Part shown: positions 17,261 to 26,834 of the stretch, piece by piece | Layout: each line of letters opens with the position of its first letter | Numbering within the stretch: the stretch's first letter is position 1 | Source of the DNA: Butyrivibrio sp. | GTDB lineage: Bacteria; Bacillota; Clostridia; Lachnospirales; Lachnospiraceae | Direction: 5' to 3' | Length of the DNA: 64,000 nucleotides | NCBI GenBank assembly: GCA_017413105.1 | Contig: JAFPVA010000105.1 | Coordinates: 1-64,000 of the forward strand | The notes under the pieces: generated by a model | Told to the model about the DNA's origin: nothing | The model's database searches: none | What the model saw: the letters and a program-made list of their open reading frames with translations, nothing else | Made by a program: the position numbers and the translations under genes

Positions 17261-18499
17261 TTATTTAAGAGGATACTTTGCAGTAAGCTCAGCGATTATT
17301 GCTCTTGCTTCTTCGTTCTTTTCGCCCTTGCTCTTTATTACAATAGCGATAGCCTCAGCAATCTTATCCATATCCTGCTCGTTCATGCCACGGGTTGTGA
17401 CAGCAGGTGTTCCAAGTCTGATACCACTTGTTACAAACGGTGACTGCTGCTCGTTAGGAATTGTGTTCTTGTTGGCTGTGATGTGTGCATCATCGAGCCA
17501 TGCCTCAACCTCTTTTCCAGTAAGACCAAAGTTTGTAAGGTCGATAAGCATAAGGTGATTGTCTGTTCCACCGGATACGATCTGGATACCTCTGCTCATA
17601 AGGCCTTCGCAAAGAGCCTTGGCATTCTTTACAACATTCTGTCCGTAGGTAACAAATTCAGGAGAAAGAGCTTCCTTAAAGCAGACTGCCTTAGCTGCTA
17701 CAACGTGCTCCAAAGGACCACCCTGGATTCCCGGAAAAACAGCCTTGTTGAACTTGTATTTATCCTGAGCTTCCTGATTCCAGAGGATAAGGCCTCCTCT
17801 TGGTCCGCGAAGGGTCTTATGTGTTGTCGTAGTAACAACGTCAGCATAAGGGAATGGGCTTGGATGAACTCCGGCAGCCACAAGTCCTGCAATGTGAGCC
17901 ATATCTACCATAAGAACTGCTCCGCAGGCATCAGCAGCTTCTCTGAACTTCTTAAAATCAATTGTTCTGCAATAAGCAGAAGCTCCTGCAATAATAAGCT
18001 TTGGCTTATGTTCTACTGCAAGTCTGTACATTTCCTCATAGTCGAGAACGCCGTTCTCATCTACTCCATAAGGAATAACGTTGTAATAAGTTCCTGAAAT
18101 ATTAGCGCTGCTGCCGTGGGTAAGATGTCCGCCCTGGCTAAGGTTCATGCCCATGATAGTGTCGCCCGGCTTAAGTAGAGCAAACTGAACAGCCAGATTT
18201 GCCTGAGCACCGGAGTGGGGCTGAACGTTTGCATAGTCGCAATGGAACAGCTCTTTTGCTCTTTCAATGGCTAGTCTTTCTACTTCATCAACAACAAAGC
18301 AGCCGCCGTAATATCTTTTTCCAGGGAGTCCTTCCGCATATTTGTTGGTAAGAGGACTTCCCATAGCAGCCATAACAGCTTTACTGGTCCAGTTCTCAGA
18401 TGCAATGAGCTCAATGTGGTCATTCTGACGATCAACCTCTTTCTCGATAAGAGAGGCAATTTCGGGATCAACGCTTCTTAATTCTTCCAATGAATACAT
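17261..18499 (-). CDS. glyA: Serine hydroxymethyltransferase
   Basis: Converts serine and tetrahydrofolate to glycine and 5,10-methylene-tetrahydrofolate in the cytosol; it is the main source of one-carbon units. The PLP lysine lies in [14 protein letters not shown] (Lys228 of the 412-residue protein), and [20 protein letters not shown] near the N-terminus is characteristic. I start the gene at 18499 (MYSLEEL), 7 bases after a strong GGAGGAG; an in-frame ATG 12 codons upstream has no comparable site. It is monocistronic with its own terminator, and convergent with no neighbour. Confidence 0.97.
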   Translation of the reverse strand: MYSLEELRSVDPEIASLIEKEVDRQNDHIELIASENWTSKAVMAAMGSPLTNKYAEGLPGKRYYGGCFVVDEVERLAIERAKELFHCDYANVQPHSGAQANLAVQFALLKPGDTIMGMNLSQGGHLTHGSSANISGTYYNVIPYGVDENGVLDYEEMYRLAVEHKPKLIIAGASAYCRTIDFKKFREAADACGAVLMVDMAHIAGLVAAGVHPSPFPYADVVTTTTHKTLRGPRGGLILWNQEAQDKYKFNKAVFPGIQGGPLEHVVAAKAVCFKEALSPEFVTYGQNVVKNAKALCEGLMSRGIQIVSGGTDNHLMLIDLTNFGLTGKEVEAWLDDAHITANKNTIPNEQQSPFVTSGIRLGTPAVTTRGMNEQDMDKIAEAIAIVIKSKGEKNEEARAIIAELTAKYPLK

Positions 18500-18587
18500 T
18501 TCAAGACTCCTCCTAAGATCAAAACTTTTTCGCAATTTAATGTGTTAAAGCAACATCTTGCATATCGTATCACACTCTTGAGAAAAA

Positions 18588-18596
18588 TGCTATAAT
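18588..18596 (+). promoter_or_regulatory. Extended -10 promoter of the lipid kinase gene
   Basis: TGCTATAAT, an extended -10 element (TGnTATAAT), 43 bases before the start codon at 18640. There is no good -35 hexamer, as is usual for extended -10 promoters. Confidence 0.55.
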
Positions 18597-18639
18597 TAAT
18601 GCATTAATTTATTTTTTAACAGAAAGGATATCTGTACCA

Positions 18640-19611
18640 ATGTTTTACTGCATTGTCAACCCTTCTGCCAGATCCGGAGAGGGTAAAAATATCTGGAAAG
18701 ACTTAGAAAGCAGATTCAAGGAAAGAGGACTTGACTACAAGGCCGTATTTACAAAAGGCCCCGGTCACGCCACAAAGCTCTCCCAATCACTTACCACAGA
18801 TGAGAAATACTCCTCTGAGCTCCCGATAAAAATTGTTGTTCTTGGCGGCGATGGGACCTTAAACGAAGTCATGAACGGAATCTCCGACTTTAATAAAGTC
18901 CTTGTGGGATATGTTCCAATCGGTTCTTCCAATGATTTTGCAAGGGACCTGTCCTATCCCAAGAAAATGGATGAACTTTTAGATACCATCGTAAAAGGAG
19001 AAAAGGTCAGATCTTTAGACCTTGGCAAACTTTCCTTCCTTTCAATGACAAAGCCAATGTCAAGACTCCATGATGAGACCATCTCAAATACCAGAATATT
19101 TGATGTAAGCTCCGGAATTGGATTTGACGCAGCAGTCTGCGAGGAGGCCCTCTCCTCAGGAACCAAAAATTTCCTGAACAGAATAGGCCTTGGAAAGCTA
19201 ACCTACGGCTCTATTGCCATAAGACAGCTCCTTGGAGCAGAAAAGGTTCCCTGTGATATCATCCTTGATAATGGTGAAACAATACACTTAAAGCGCTTTA
19301 TATTTATCGCTGCAATGGTCCACCACTATGAGGGAGGCGGATTCAATTTCGCTCCCAAGGCTGATCTGACGGATGGAAAATTCGATCTTGTTTATGCAGG
19401 TGATATGCCGGTGGCAAGAATGATCATTACACTTCCTCTGTCCTTTATAGGACATTTCTACTGGGTAAAAGGTATTGGCCACCATGTAGTTCAAAAGGTT
19501 ACGATAAAGACCGAGAAACCCATGTGGGTCCATACCGACGGAGAAGTATCCGTTAAATCCGACCATATCACCTTCGAATGTATGAAGGAAAAACTTCATA
19601 TGATGAACTAA
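18640..19611 (+). CDS. Diacylglycerol kinase family (YegS/BmrU-like) lipid kinase
   Basis: A 323-residue lipid kinase of the DAGK catalytic family. It carries the nucleotide loop VVLGGDGTLNEVMNGI (about residues 67-82), the VPIGSSNDFARDL motif (about 92-104) and the C-terminal beta domain with HTDGE. Such enzymes phosphorylate diacylglycerol, undecaprenol or related lipids at the inner face of the membrane; the exact substrate cannot be read from sequence. It is the only plus-strand gene in this part and converges with the PAP2 gene, sharing a bidirectional terminator. Confidence 0.9.
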   Translation: MFYCIVNPSARSGEGKNIWKDLESRFKERGLDYKAVFTKGPGHATKLSQSLTTDEKYSSELPIKIVVLGGDGTLNEVMNGISDFNKVLVGYVPIGSSNDFARDLSYPKKMDELLDTIVKGEKVRSLDLGKLSFLSMTKPMSRLHDETISNTRIFDVSSGIGFDAAVCEEALSSGTKNFLNRIGLGKLTYGSIAIRQLLGAEKVPCDIILDNGETIHLKRFIFIAAMVHHYEGGGFNFAPKADLTDGKFDLVYAGDMPVARMIITLPLSFIGHFYWVKGIGHHVVQKVTIKTEKPMWVHTDGEVSVKSDHITFECMKEKLHMMN

Positions 19612-19630
19612 ATATCTGAAAACGCACAAA

Positions 19631-19680
19631 AGAAAACAGACAAATGTCCATTTCATAAGAGACATTTGTCTGTTATTTTT
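19631..19680. terminator. Bidirectional terminator between the lipid kinase and PAP2 genes
   Basis: ACAGACAAATGTC (19636-19648) and GACATTTGTCTGT (19661-19673) form a perfect 13-bp stem, flanked by T-rich sequence on the right and A-rich sequence on the left, so it can serve both converging genes. Confidence 0.9.
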
Positions 19681-20389
19681 ACATTGTTCGTACTGCCACT
19701 CTCTCTTCCTGCCTGGAGCAGAAGTTTTCCAAAAGTGAAGTATGATAAAAGAGCAGATAAAATATTATTGCCATGATAAATGCTGTAATCACGTCATACA
19801 CGGAATGCTGCTTTATAAACAACGTTGAAATAATAATAAGTGAGCCTATCACATCCATTATTATCATTCCCTTTTTGTCAAAGCGCTTGCTGTGGTGTAC
19901 TGCCACCATAGTTCCCAAAGAATTATATACATGAATACTCGGCCAGAGATTTGACGGAGTATCATTCCTGTATATAACCTGTACCAGATGTGTAAAAATG
20001 TTATCCCTTGGCATTACTGAAGGTCTCAGCTGATGCATATTGGGGAAGAGCGTTGAAACTACAAGGAATATTGTCATTCCCGATGCCAGGAAAAAGAAAT
20101 TCTTGTAATAATCTTCCACATCAAAGGAAAACATAAAGAACAAAAGTGCCAGCGATACATACAAAAACCACATGTAATATGGAATTACGAAGACCTCCAC
20201 AAAAGGAATATAATCATCGATAAAGGTATGTATCACTGCGTAGTGTGCAAACTTGTGACGTTCAAGATAAATAAACCAATACATATATATTGGAGCATAG
20301 ATAAGAATTGGAACAGAAAGCTTTAAAAGATCCATAAGGGTCTCTTTGTTCAGCGTCCTGCCGGTCCACCTTTCGTATAAAGTTTTCAT
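19679..20389 (-). CDS. PAP2 (phosphatidic acid phosphatase) family membrane protein
   Basis: A 236-residue protein with about six membrane helices. The PAP2 motifs are present as NLWPSIHV (motif 2, PSIH in place of PSGH) and KQHSVYDV (motif 3, with the catalytic His and Asp); motif 1 is weak (RPSVMPRDN). The PSxH and HSxxDV spacing resembles PAP2 enzymes that transfer or remove phosphate from lipids or inositol lipids. GAGGAG precedes the start. It is the last gene of a small operon after GT2, which suggests a role in membrane lipid or glycolipid metabolism (inference). Confidence 0.85.
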   Translation of the reverse strand: MKTLYERWTGRTLNKETLMDLLKLSVPILIYAPIYMYWFIYLERHKFAHYAVIHTFIDDYIPFVEVFVIPYYMWFLYVSLALLFFMFSFDVEDYYKNFFFLASGMTIFLVVSTLFPNMHQLRPSVMPRDNIFTHLVQVIYRNDTPSNLWPSIHVYNSLGTMVAVHHSKRFDKKGMIIMDVIGSLIIISTLFIKQHSVYDVITAFIMAIIFYLLFYHTSLLENFCSRQEERVAVRTM

Positions 20390-20447
20390 AATACTCTCCT
20401 CATTGCTGCCCAGGCAGCGCTATACTTTTTTCTCCACTCCTCTAAAA

Positions 20448-21473
20448 TCAGTTAAAGTGGAAAATTTTCTGAAGAAGCTTATAACCGGCCAGCGTAATCT
20501 TTCTGCCACCCTTACCCGGAAGATAGATATAAGTTCCTTCGATACTGTATCTTATCTTAACGTATAAAAGATAGTTCTTTTCTTTAATATAGTCAAGCAG
20601 TTCCTTTCTCTTTTCGAGATTCTCAGGAGTATCCTCAGTTATAAGCAGAATAGATGAGATAGCTGTGATGATCTCCAGATAGTTGAACATATATTTATGT
20701 CTTTCTCTCTGGGAACGAATCATTCCATAGTTCTCAACATAATAGTCAACCATGAGCTTATTTACCCTGAGCTGCTGATCAATTCGTGAAAGCATGATCT
20801 TCTGATTGACTGACTGATCTTCCCTTCCGATGTAGTAATAATAGAAATTAACATCAAGATAATACATGTTTTTAACAAAAGGAAGCGGATTAAAAACATA
20901 GATGTTATCTACATAAAATGTATGCTCAGGAAGCTTAAGTCCACACTGCTTAAGAAGCTTGGTCCTGAAAATAACCGAGTGCATAAGCAGATAATGTCCC
21001 TTAGGGGTTCTCTTTACATCCTTCCAGGTAAAGAGCTGCTCAATCGGGAACATGGTATTGTAACGCATTACCTTATGTCTCTTCTCCCCAACCTTGTTAT
21101 AAACAAAATTGCTGATGAGAAGGTCAAGAGGTTTATCACCTCCCGCAAGCTCTGAAAGGGTTGATAATATTTTTCTGTAAGCAATTTCTTTTACCCAGTC
21201 ATCCGAATCAACAACTTTAAAGAAAAGACCTGTGGCATTTTCTATTCCGGCATTTACAGCTGAACCATGTCCGCCGTTTGGTTTATGGATAGCTTTTACA
21301 ATTGTAGGATACTTTTCAGCATACTGATCTGCAATCTCTGCTGTCCTATCCTTTGATCCATCGTCTACTATCAGAATCTCAACATCCTCTCCTCCCACCA
21401 AAAGGGATTCGATACACTTCTCCATATAAGCTTCTGAATTGTAGCACGGTATTGCAATTGAAAGTAACTTCAT
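20448..21473 (-). CDS. Glycosyltransferase family 2
   Basis: A 341-residue GT-A glycosyltransferase: N-terminal LLSIAIPCYNSEAYMEKCI, the ILIVDDGSKDRTAEIA nucleotide-binding strand and FFKVVDSDDWV with the DxD-like motif. There is no membrane helix. The C-terminal ~130 residues are family-specific and not recognised. The acceptor is unknown. It lies 8 bases downstream of the DUF1653 gene and 58 bases before the PAP2 gene, so the three are probably cotranscribed; a product made on a lipid carrier is possible. Confidence 0.9.
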   Translation of the reverse strand: MKLLSIAIPCYNSEAYMEKCIESLLVGGEDVEILIVDDGSKDRTAEIADQYAEKYPTIVKAIHKPNGGHGSAVNAGIENATGLFFKVVDSDDWVKEIAYRKILSTLSELAGGDKPLDLLISNFVYNKVGEKRHKVMRYNTMFPIEQLFTWKDVKRTPKGHYLLMHSVIFRTKLLKQCGLKLPEHTFYVDNIYVFNPLPFVKNMYYLDVNFYYYYIGREDQSVNQKIMLSRIDQQLRVNKLMVDYYVENYGMIRSQRERHKYMFNYLEIITAISSILLITEDTPENLEKRKELLDYIKEKNYLLYVKIRYSIEGTYIYLPGKGGRKITLAGYKLLQKIFHFN

Positions 21474-21481
21474 TACGTTTA

Positions 21482-22162
21482 TTAACTCCTTAATCTACTG
21501 CTCTCAAATTTTTCCATGGTTGTAAGGCAGGTACGAAGATCATTAAACCTGTCATAAACATCTCCTTCATTTACAACCACTCCCAGCGACATAGCCATTA
21601 TATCAATCATATCGTTTGTTATTATAGGACGAAGCTTGGACAGAATATCATTTTTATCCACCGCAAGATCAGCGTCCATGAACTCGATCACAAGAGGGTT
21701 AAGATTAAGTTCCTGAGCTTCCTCACTGACACTTTTTTCCATAATCTCGGATGGCTGGTAAGGGGCATTTCTGAACTTCTCCCTCTCCTCCTCTAAGGTG
21801 CCGTGGGAATGTTCCTCCTTAAGCTGAGTCCTAATGCTCTCAAAATGAGACTGCTCCGGCGCCTCTGCCATTGTGACAACTGTCTCTCTTCTGGCACTTG
21901 AAGTAGCAGGTGTATTATCTGATTCCGAAGTTACACGTTCAAAGCGGTATTCCTGTGCAACATTTGGATATTTTGCCCTGTCCACCTTGGACATGAACAT
22001 GTCGAGAGGCCTTACATATACTTTATAATCACCATAAAGCGCCTGGTAAACCACCATCTCTTCTCTTGTCTCAGAATGAATGGCAATAGTAACTATCTGG
22101 TATAAATTCCCCTTAAAGTGCCTGTATAATTCCTGTGGTCTTGGTCTGTCAGGTCTGTCCAC
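21482..22162 (-). CDS. DUF1653 domain protein
   Basis: A 226-residue soluble protein. The first ~70 residues form a DUF1653 domain (RPQELYRHFKGNLYQIV, ALYGDYKVYVRPLDMF), an SH3-like fold of unknown role. The rest is acidic and unrecognised, with a conserved-looking helical tail. I place the start at GTG 22162 because GGAGG sits 7 bases upstream of it. The upstream in-frame ATG at 22195 would put this ribosome binding site inside the coding sequence. First gene of the GT2-PAP2 transcript. Confidence 0.8.
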   Translation of the reverse strand: MDRPDRPRPQELYRHFKGNLYQIVTIAIHSETREEMVVYQALYGDYKVYVRPLDMFMSKVDRAKYPNVAQEYRFERVTSESDNTPATSSARRETVVTMAEAPEQSHFESIRTQLKEEHSHGTLEEEREKFRNAPYQPSEIMEKSVSEEAQELNLNPLVIEFMDADLAVDKNDILSKLRPIITNDMIDIMAMSLGVVVNEGDVYDRFNDLRTCLTTMEKFESSRLRS

Positions 22163-22276
22163 TACAAATCCTCCATATACAATATATTGGTACAATACAT
22201 AGTCCCTAACTTTATATAGTATACGCTAAGAAAAACATATTTTCAACGATTCCGAACCTGCAGCAATCGAATGAGT

Positions 22277-22400
22277 GTTACTGTTGTTACTGTTCAGACA
22301 GAAATGCGCACTGTGCTGCGCATTTCGTGAGAAAGTGATTCAGGAGTGAGCGCATTCCTTCGACGAAGGCGAATTGGAATGAATGCGCTCCAGTAACGTT
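22277..22400. repeat. Palindromic intergenic element (REP/MITE-like), copy A
   Basis: Nested inverted repeats fill the gap between the DUF1653 and holA genes: outer GTTACTG (22277-22283) with CAGTAAC (22391-22397), an inner hairpin GAAATGCGCA/TGCGCATTTC (22301-22310, 22317-22326), and a second stem built from GAGCGCATTC and GAATGAATGCGCTC. The segment ACTGTTCAG[AG]CAGAAATGCG recurs at 47233. No transposase is nearby. Confidence 0.75.
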
Positions 22401-22407
22401 ACGTATT

Positions 22408-23445
22408 TTAGCCAGCATTTTTGGCATTTTTCTTCAGAGATGCGCATTTGATTATCACCATCTCAACGCTTATCACATAGTCTAGTTTTCCGGTCTTTAC
22501 CGCCTCATCATTGGCAGCACACATTTCCAGGGCATCCCTTAGCTGCTGAAAGCTGTAGTCTCTTCCCCAGCCTATATATTTCCCTACCAGAAAGGGCGCC
22601 AGCTTTAAAGCACTGGCAATGCTTCCGTTATCCCTGCGGTTATCACTCATCTCTTTTGCCTGAAGCATCAGGTTAAACTGCCTTGTTATCAGCGCAAGGA
22701 TCTTGGCCGGTGGCTCTTTTAGCGCCAAAAGGTCATAATAAAGATCGATTGCCCGCTTCTGATTCTGGGAAGCAATAGCATCAGTCATCGCAAAAATGCG
22801 GTTCGTAAGCCAGTTAGCGCAGACCGCTTCGATGTCAGCCTCTGTTATCTGTGGTCTGTCCAGACAATAGCAGATGAGTTTTTCCAACTCTGTACTGATA
22901 TTTGACATATCCGTACCGACTCTCTCAAGCATAAAGGCCACTGCTCTAGGAGAAATACTCTTGCCCTCATTTCTTACCTTGCTCATGATCCAGGTGCTTA
23001 AAGTATTCTCATCCTGCTCTTCACAGCACATTTCAAAGCCGGTCTTTGCAAGGGCCTTATATATATCCTTCCTCTTATCCACTTCTTTTTCCGCAAAGAT
23101 AAAAAATGTAGTCTCTGAGGGAGCCTTGATATATTCTGCCAGTTCAGGACAGCCATTCTTGAAGAAGCCACTGTTCTCTACAAGAATAACTCTCTTATCC
23201 GATAAAAACGGCATGGTCTCCGCCATATCTATTATTTCTCCGGGATTAAGTCCATCACCCTCATACCTGTTGAAGTTCATGGAATTAGTATCTCCTGCCA
23301 GTGCCTTTATGAGCTTATCCCTGTTCTGATATCTAAGATAGGCTTCTTCTCCATATATGAGATAGCATTGTCTGAAAGTCCCGTTTTTTATATCCTCATT
23401 AAGTTGTCTTTGTTTAACCGGAAAATCCGTTGTCTTTGCAGCCAT
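22408..23445 (-). CDS. holA: DNA polymerase III subunit delta
   Basis: Clamp-loader subunit that opens the sliding clamp. The 345-residue protein shows the HolA pattern: CYLIYGEEAYLRYQNRDKL near the N-terminus, the degenerate AAA region (DMAETMPFLSDKRVILVEN, TFFIFAEKEVDKRKDIYK) and the C-terminal collar region (YDLLALKEPPAKILALI). I start at ATG 23445, spaced 5 bases from GGAG; a GTG two codons upstream overlaps this site. It follows comEC as in many Firmicutes. Confidence 0.93.
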   Translation of the reverse strand: MAAKTTDFPVKQRQLNEDIKNGTFRQCYLIYGEEAYLRYQNRDKLIKALAGDTNSMNFNRYEGDGLNPGEIIDMAETMPFLSDKRVILVENSGFFKNGCPELAEYIKAPSETTFFIFAEKEVDKRKDIYKALAKTGFEMCCEEQDENTLSTWIMSKVRNEGKSISPRAVAFMLERVGTDMSNISTELEKLICYCLDRPQITEADIEAVCANWLTNRIFAMTDAIASQNQKRAIDLYYDLLALKEPPAKILALITRQFNLMLQAKEMSDNRRDNGSIASALKLAPFLVGKYIGWGRDYSFQQLRDALEMCAANDEAVKTGKLDYVISVEMVIIKCASLKKNAKNAG

Positions 23446-23507
23446 TTTCACTCCAAAATCTAATTAAAACACTTCTTATATGCTACCATAATTGGAAGCC
23501 ATTTTCA

Positions 23508-25832
23508 TCACAAGAAACTCTTTATCTTCATTCTTTTTCCTGTAATTTCAAGGCAGACAGCACCTGATATGTCAGTTCTGTAGACAGTGGTTCCTATGCT
23601 TTCCAGACGTCTTAATGTATCCTCATGGGGATGTCCGTACCTGTTTTCCCTTCCGCAGCTTATAAAAGCAATTTTAGGATTTAAAAGACTTAGGAATTCC
23701 TCGTCTGTTGTATACATAGAACCATGATGGGCCACCTTCAGCATTGTAAGATTATTAAACATATCCGGGTCAGCCTTTATATCTTTCAGGATATGCTGTT
23801 GCCCTTCCTTCTCCACATCCCCTGTAAAAAGAGCTGAAAAGCCCCCGTGCTTCATGTATAGAACCGTGGAATATGCATTTGCCCCCTCAGTAGTCATGGC
23901 TTTCTCAGGATTTATGCAGATAAACTCAGTGCGGTTTACCTTAAGATGCTGGCCGCAGCTTATATAGCTCACCGGCACCTTTAAGTCTTTTGCCCTGTCT
24001 TCAAGTTTTCTGTAATTATCTCCTCTTGAAGAATCTGATACGTTTGGAAGAACAAGATTTTTTATCCTTACTCCTCCCTTTTCCATATCATCTAATATCT
24101 CAAAAACTCCGGAAACATGGTCCTGATCCTCGTGGGTAATAATAACAGCATCAATTTCTCCAACACCCTGATATTTTAAATATGGTATTATAGAATACTT
24201 TCCCACGTTCTTTTTCCCGGTACTCCCACCGTCAATAAGAATGCTTTCCTGCCCGGACTGAATCAGAATACCATCCCCCTGGTCCACATCAATCATTGTG
24301 ATTCTTAGTTCCGGTCTGATGTTTATGATCAGAAGAAAAAAAGCTATTCCAAGGAAAGCGTACCGTATAACATCTGCAATTCTATATATACCCTCTCTAT
24401 TTGTTTTCTCTTTTCCATGAATTCTGTTTTTGTTCTTTGCTTCGGTCTTTTTGTCCATCAGGATTTCTCTCGAAAATACAAAAAAGCACAACGCTGACAT
24501 ATATATCCAGATCTTCAAGCCATCTCCATGGCCCATGAACCAGATTTTACCGGGAATTTTCCAGGTGACGTTGCATAATGCTTCAATCACCTTCAGGATA
24601 AAATGGATAAATACCCCCGGAATAGTTCCAAGAAGGGGCCAGATTCCCCCTGCCAGCATACAAATGATCCCGGCTATCATAAGGGGAGCCATGAGAGGCA
24701 GGACCAAAAGATTAAGCACTACAGAATAGATTGGATAGGTATAGTAAAAACACATATATACCGGCAGGGTTACAAGAAATATTGAGGCGCTAACTAAAAG
24801 ACCGGATAGCACCTTTTTTAAGAATATCAAAAGGCGGGGTTCCTCAGGATCATCAGCAAATTTCATTTTTTCATCTTTATAAATCCTTGTCATCGGTTCA
24901 AGGGCCGCTCTTACCAGACTAATTCCTATTATTGCCCCGAAGGAAAACAGAAATCCACTGTTGTAAAGAAGAATCGGCTGATCCACCAGAAGCATCAAGA
25001 ACGCTACCGCCAGTGCTGATAACATATCATACGTTCTTTTTACCATTGGAGCCAGCATCCGCATTGAGAACATTGCTATTGCCCTGAAGGCTGAGCTGCT
25101 CATTCCGCACATCTGTCCATACAGACACATAAAGATCATTGCCATTACAGATGCGGGGATAACCTTTATCTTAAGTCGCCTTAGCAGCTCATATAATCCC
25201 ATTCCAAGGAGAGATATGTGAAGGCCGCTCACCGCCAATATATGAATTATTCCATTATTCTTATAAAGGTCCTTGCTCTCCTCATTCATAAAGGCCTTAT
25301 CTCCAAGAAGTATTGCCTTCATAATGGAGGAATCCTCGGTGCTAAGACACTTATCCAGTACGCTTTCCAGGTAGTACCTTACTCTGTATATGGCCTCCCG
25401 TATATAATTTACTTTTCCGTTCCCAGCGACTATCCTGGCATTCTTTATTCCGTATGCAGTTTTTAATGTTGCGTAATAAAGGCGAGAGTCAAATTCACCC
25501 GGATTCCGAGCGCAGTTAAAAAGCTTTACATTTCCCCGGATCATAACAGATTCACCGATGCAGGGTTCTCTGTAATCCTCCGTGTCCATGTAAAGTGCGA
25601 TATACTTATTTTTTCCGATAGATGCATCAACTGGGGTAATATAGACGACGGGAGTTATCTCACCAAGAAAATCAACCTTGAATTCCTTTTTGGTCACTTG
25701 TCCTGTGACAGAAATAAAGCTCCCATCAAAACTATCAGGGTAATCCATCAGATAGTCAGACAAAAAAAGTTCCAGATAGATATAGACAATCGCCGTTATT
25801 ACAATCGAAAAGACGAATAACGGTCGTTTCAT
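23508..25832 (-). CDS. comEC: ComEC/Rec2-type DNA translocation channel
   Basis: Transports single-stranded DNA across the membrane during natural transformation. The 774-residue protein has an N-terminal membrane region, an OB-like DUF4131 segment (about 35-135), the ComEC competence core (LAVSGLHISLLGMGLYELL, about 205) with multiple helices, and a C-terminal metallo-beta-lactamase domain from about 510 with the metal motif ITHEDQDHVSG and VAHHGS. Length is normal and no disruption is seen. It lies between the GerMN gene and holA; comEA is four genes upstream. Confidence 0.95.
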   Translation of the reverse strand: MKRPLFVFSIVITAIVYIYLELFLSDYLMDYPDSFDGSFISVTGQVTKKEFKVDFLGEITPVVYITPVDASIGKNKYIALYMDTEDYREPCIGESVMIRGNVKLFNCARNPGEFDSRLYYATLKTAYGIKNARIVAGNGKVNYIREAIYRVRYYLESVLDKCLSTEDSSIMKAILLGDKAFMNEESKDLYKNNGIIHILAVSGLHISLLGMGLYELLRRLKIKVIPASVMAMIFMCLYGQMCGMSSSAFRAIAMFSMRMLAPMVKRTYDMLSALAVAFLMLLVDQPILLYNSGFLFSFGAIIGISLVRAALEPMTRIYKDEKMKFADDPEEPRLLIFLKKVLSGLLVSASIFLVTLPVYMCFYYTYPIYSVVLNLLVLPLMAPLMIAGIICMLAGGIWPLLGTIPGVFIHFILKVIEALCNVTWKIPGKIWFMGHGDGLKIWIYMSALCFFVFSREILMDKKTEAKNKNRIHGKEKTNREGIYRIADVIRYAFLGIAFFLLIINIRPELRITMIDVDQGDGILIQSGQESILIDGGSTGKKNVGKYSIIPYLKYQGVGEIDAVIITHEDQDHVSGVFEILDDMEKGGVRIKNLVLPNVSDSSRGDNYRKLEDRAKDLKVPVSYISCGQHLKVNRTEFICINPEKAMTTEGANAYSTVLYMKHGGFSALFTGDVEKEGQQHILKDIKADPDMFNNLTMLKVAHHGSMYTTDEEFLSLLNPKIAFISCGRENRYGHPHEDTLRRLESIGTTVYRTDISGAVCLEITGKRMKIKSFL

Positions 25833-25865
25833 TTTATTCTCCGATCAAAAATCATTATTTTCTTT

Positions 25866-26834
25866 TTATTCTACGATATCCAGATTTCTCTCATAAGGAC
25901 CGGATATCTTCAGATCCATAAACTGAAATGCGGTATCTCCGTTTACAGAGAAGACCACCTTATTGATATTGGGAAGTTCAGTTACGGTGTTGACAATTGA
26001 ATAGATTGCAACCTCTGCTGAAACAGGATTAGGCTGAAGCAAAAATCCCGTATCCAGGTCAAGATAACAAACGCCATCTTTTACATTGATACTTTTTACC
26101 TTTGCGTCCTTTGAAAGAGTGGGATGCGCAAGATTGCTGTTAGGTCCGCTTATAACCTGCTCTACGGCAAGCTTTTCCATGGAAATATTACTGTTATAGA
26201 CAACAGACCTGTAAACAGGCATCAGTTTGGTTCCTTCCTCATTAGCAAAATAGAGCCTGAGTTCCACCTTCTCATAGGTGTTTATCTCATTACCCACATT
26301 GTAAATGAAAGTATCCGCAGACATATTTCCTATAACATTGCCGTAATGGTCTGTAATAGGTGCTCCCTCAACCTGGAAATTTACATATTCAACATCATCG
26401 AGCTGAGTAAAGGTTCTTACTATTGCTGCTCTGTCAAGAATCTCAATGGTTCTGCCAAGCTGCATGTAATTTGAAGCAAAATTAAGTGTCAGAAGCCTGT
26501 TATTTAATGAATAGCCGATAAGATTGATATCTCCCGAAATAGGAGCTTCATACTCGAGCCTGTCCGGCATCTGCTTTAACACTTCAATAAGCTCATCGAT
26601 TGCTGCCTCTGTATTTTCCCTGTCAGCAATAAGTTCATAGGGTTTTGATACTATTCCCGTTTCACTTTTATTTACAAAATACACATTTATTGTGTTCTCG
26701 GTAATGACTTCCTTCTTCCCGCAGGAGACAAGAGAAAAGCAAAAGAGCATCACAACTAAAAGAGGCAGTATTCTAATCCAGCCCCTTTCGACAATATTTG
26801 TGAAGTTTCTTTCATTTCTCTTTGCAGTTTTCAT
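25866..26834 (-). CDS. GerMN domain lipoprotein
   Basis: A 322-residue secreted lipoprotein. The lipobox LVSC ends at Cys38 after a hydrophobic stretch, followed by two GerMN (sporulation/germination-type beta) domains at about 50-175 and 190-315. The second contains AVEQVISGPNSNLAHPTL, a typical GerMN signature. Such domains occur in GerM and in lipoproteins linked to two-component systems, with an uncertain structural or ligand role. The start overlaps the histidine kinase stop by 4 bases, so its function is probably tied to the sensor. Confidence 0.88.
   Translation of the reverse strand: MKTAKRNERNFTNIVERGWIRILPLLVVMLFCFSLVSCGKKEVITENTINVYFVNKSETGIVSKPYELIADRENTEAAIDELIEVLKQMPDRLEYEAPISGDINLIGYSLNNRLLTLNFASNYMQLGRTIEILDRAAIVRTFTQLDDVEYVNFQVEGAPITDHYGNVIGNMSADTFIYNVGNEINTYEKVELRLYFANEEGTKLMPVYRSVVYNSNISMEKLAVEQVISGPNSNLAHPTLSKDAKVKSINVKDGVCYLDLDTGFLLQPNPVSAEVAIYSIVNTVTELPNINKVVFSVNGDTAFQFMDLKISGPYERNLDIVE

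Noticed and set aside
17483..18097. 204-codon plus-strand open frame
   Set aside because: Antisense to glyA in a region of high conservation; no domain or start signal.
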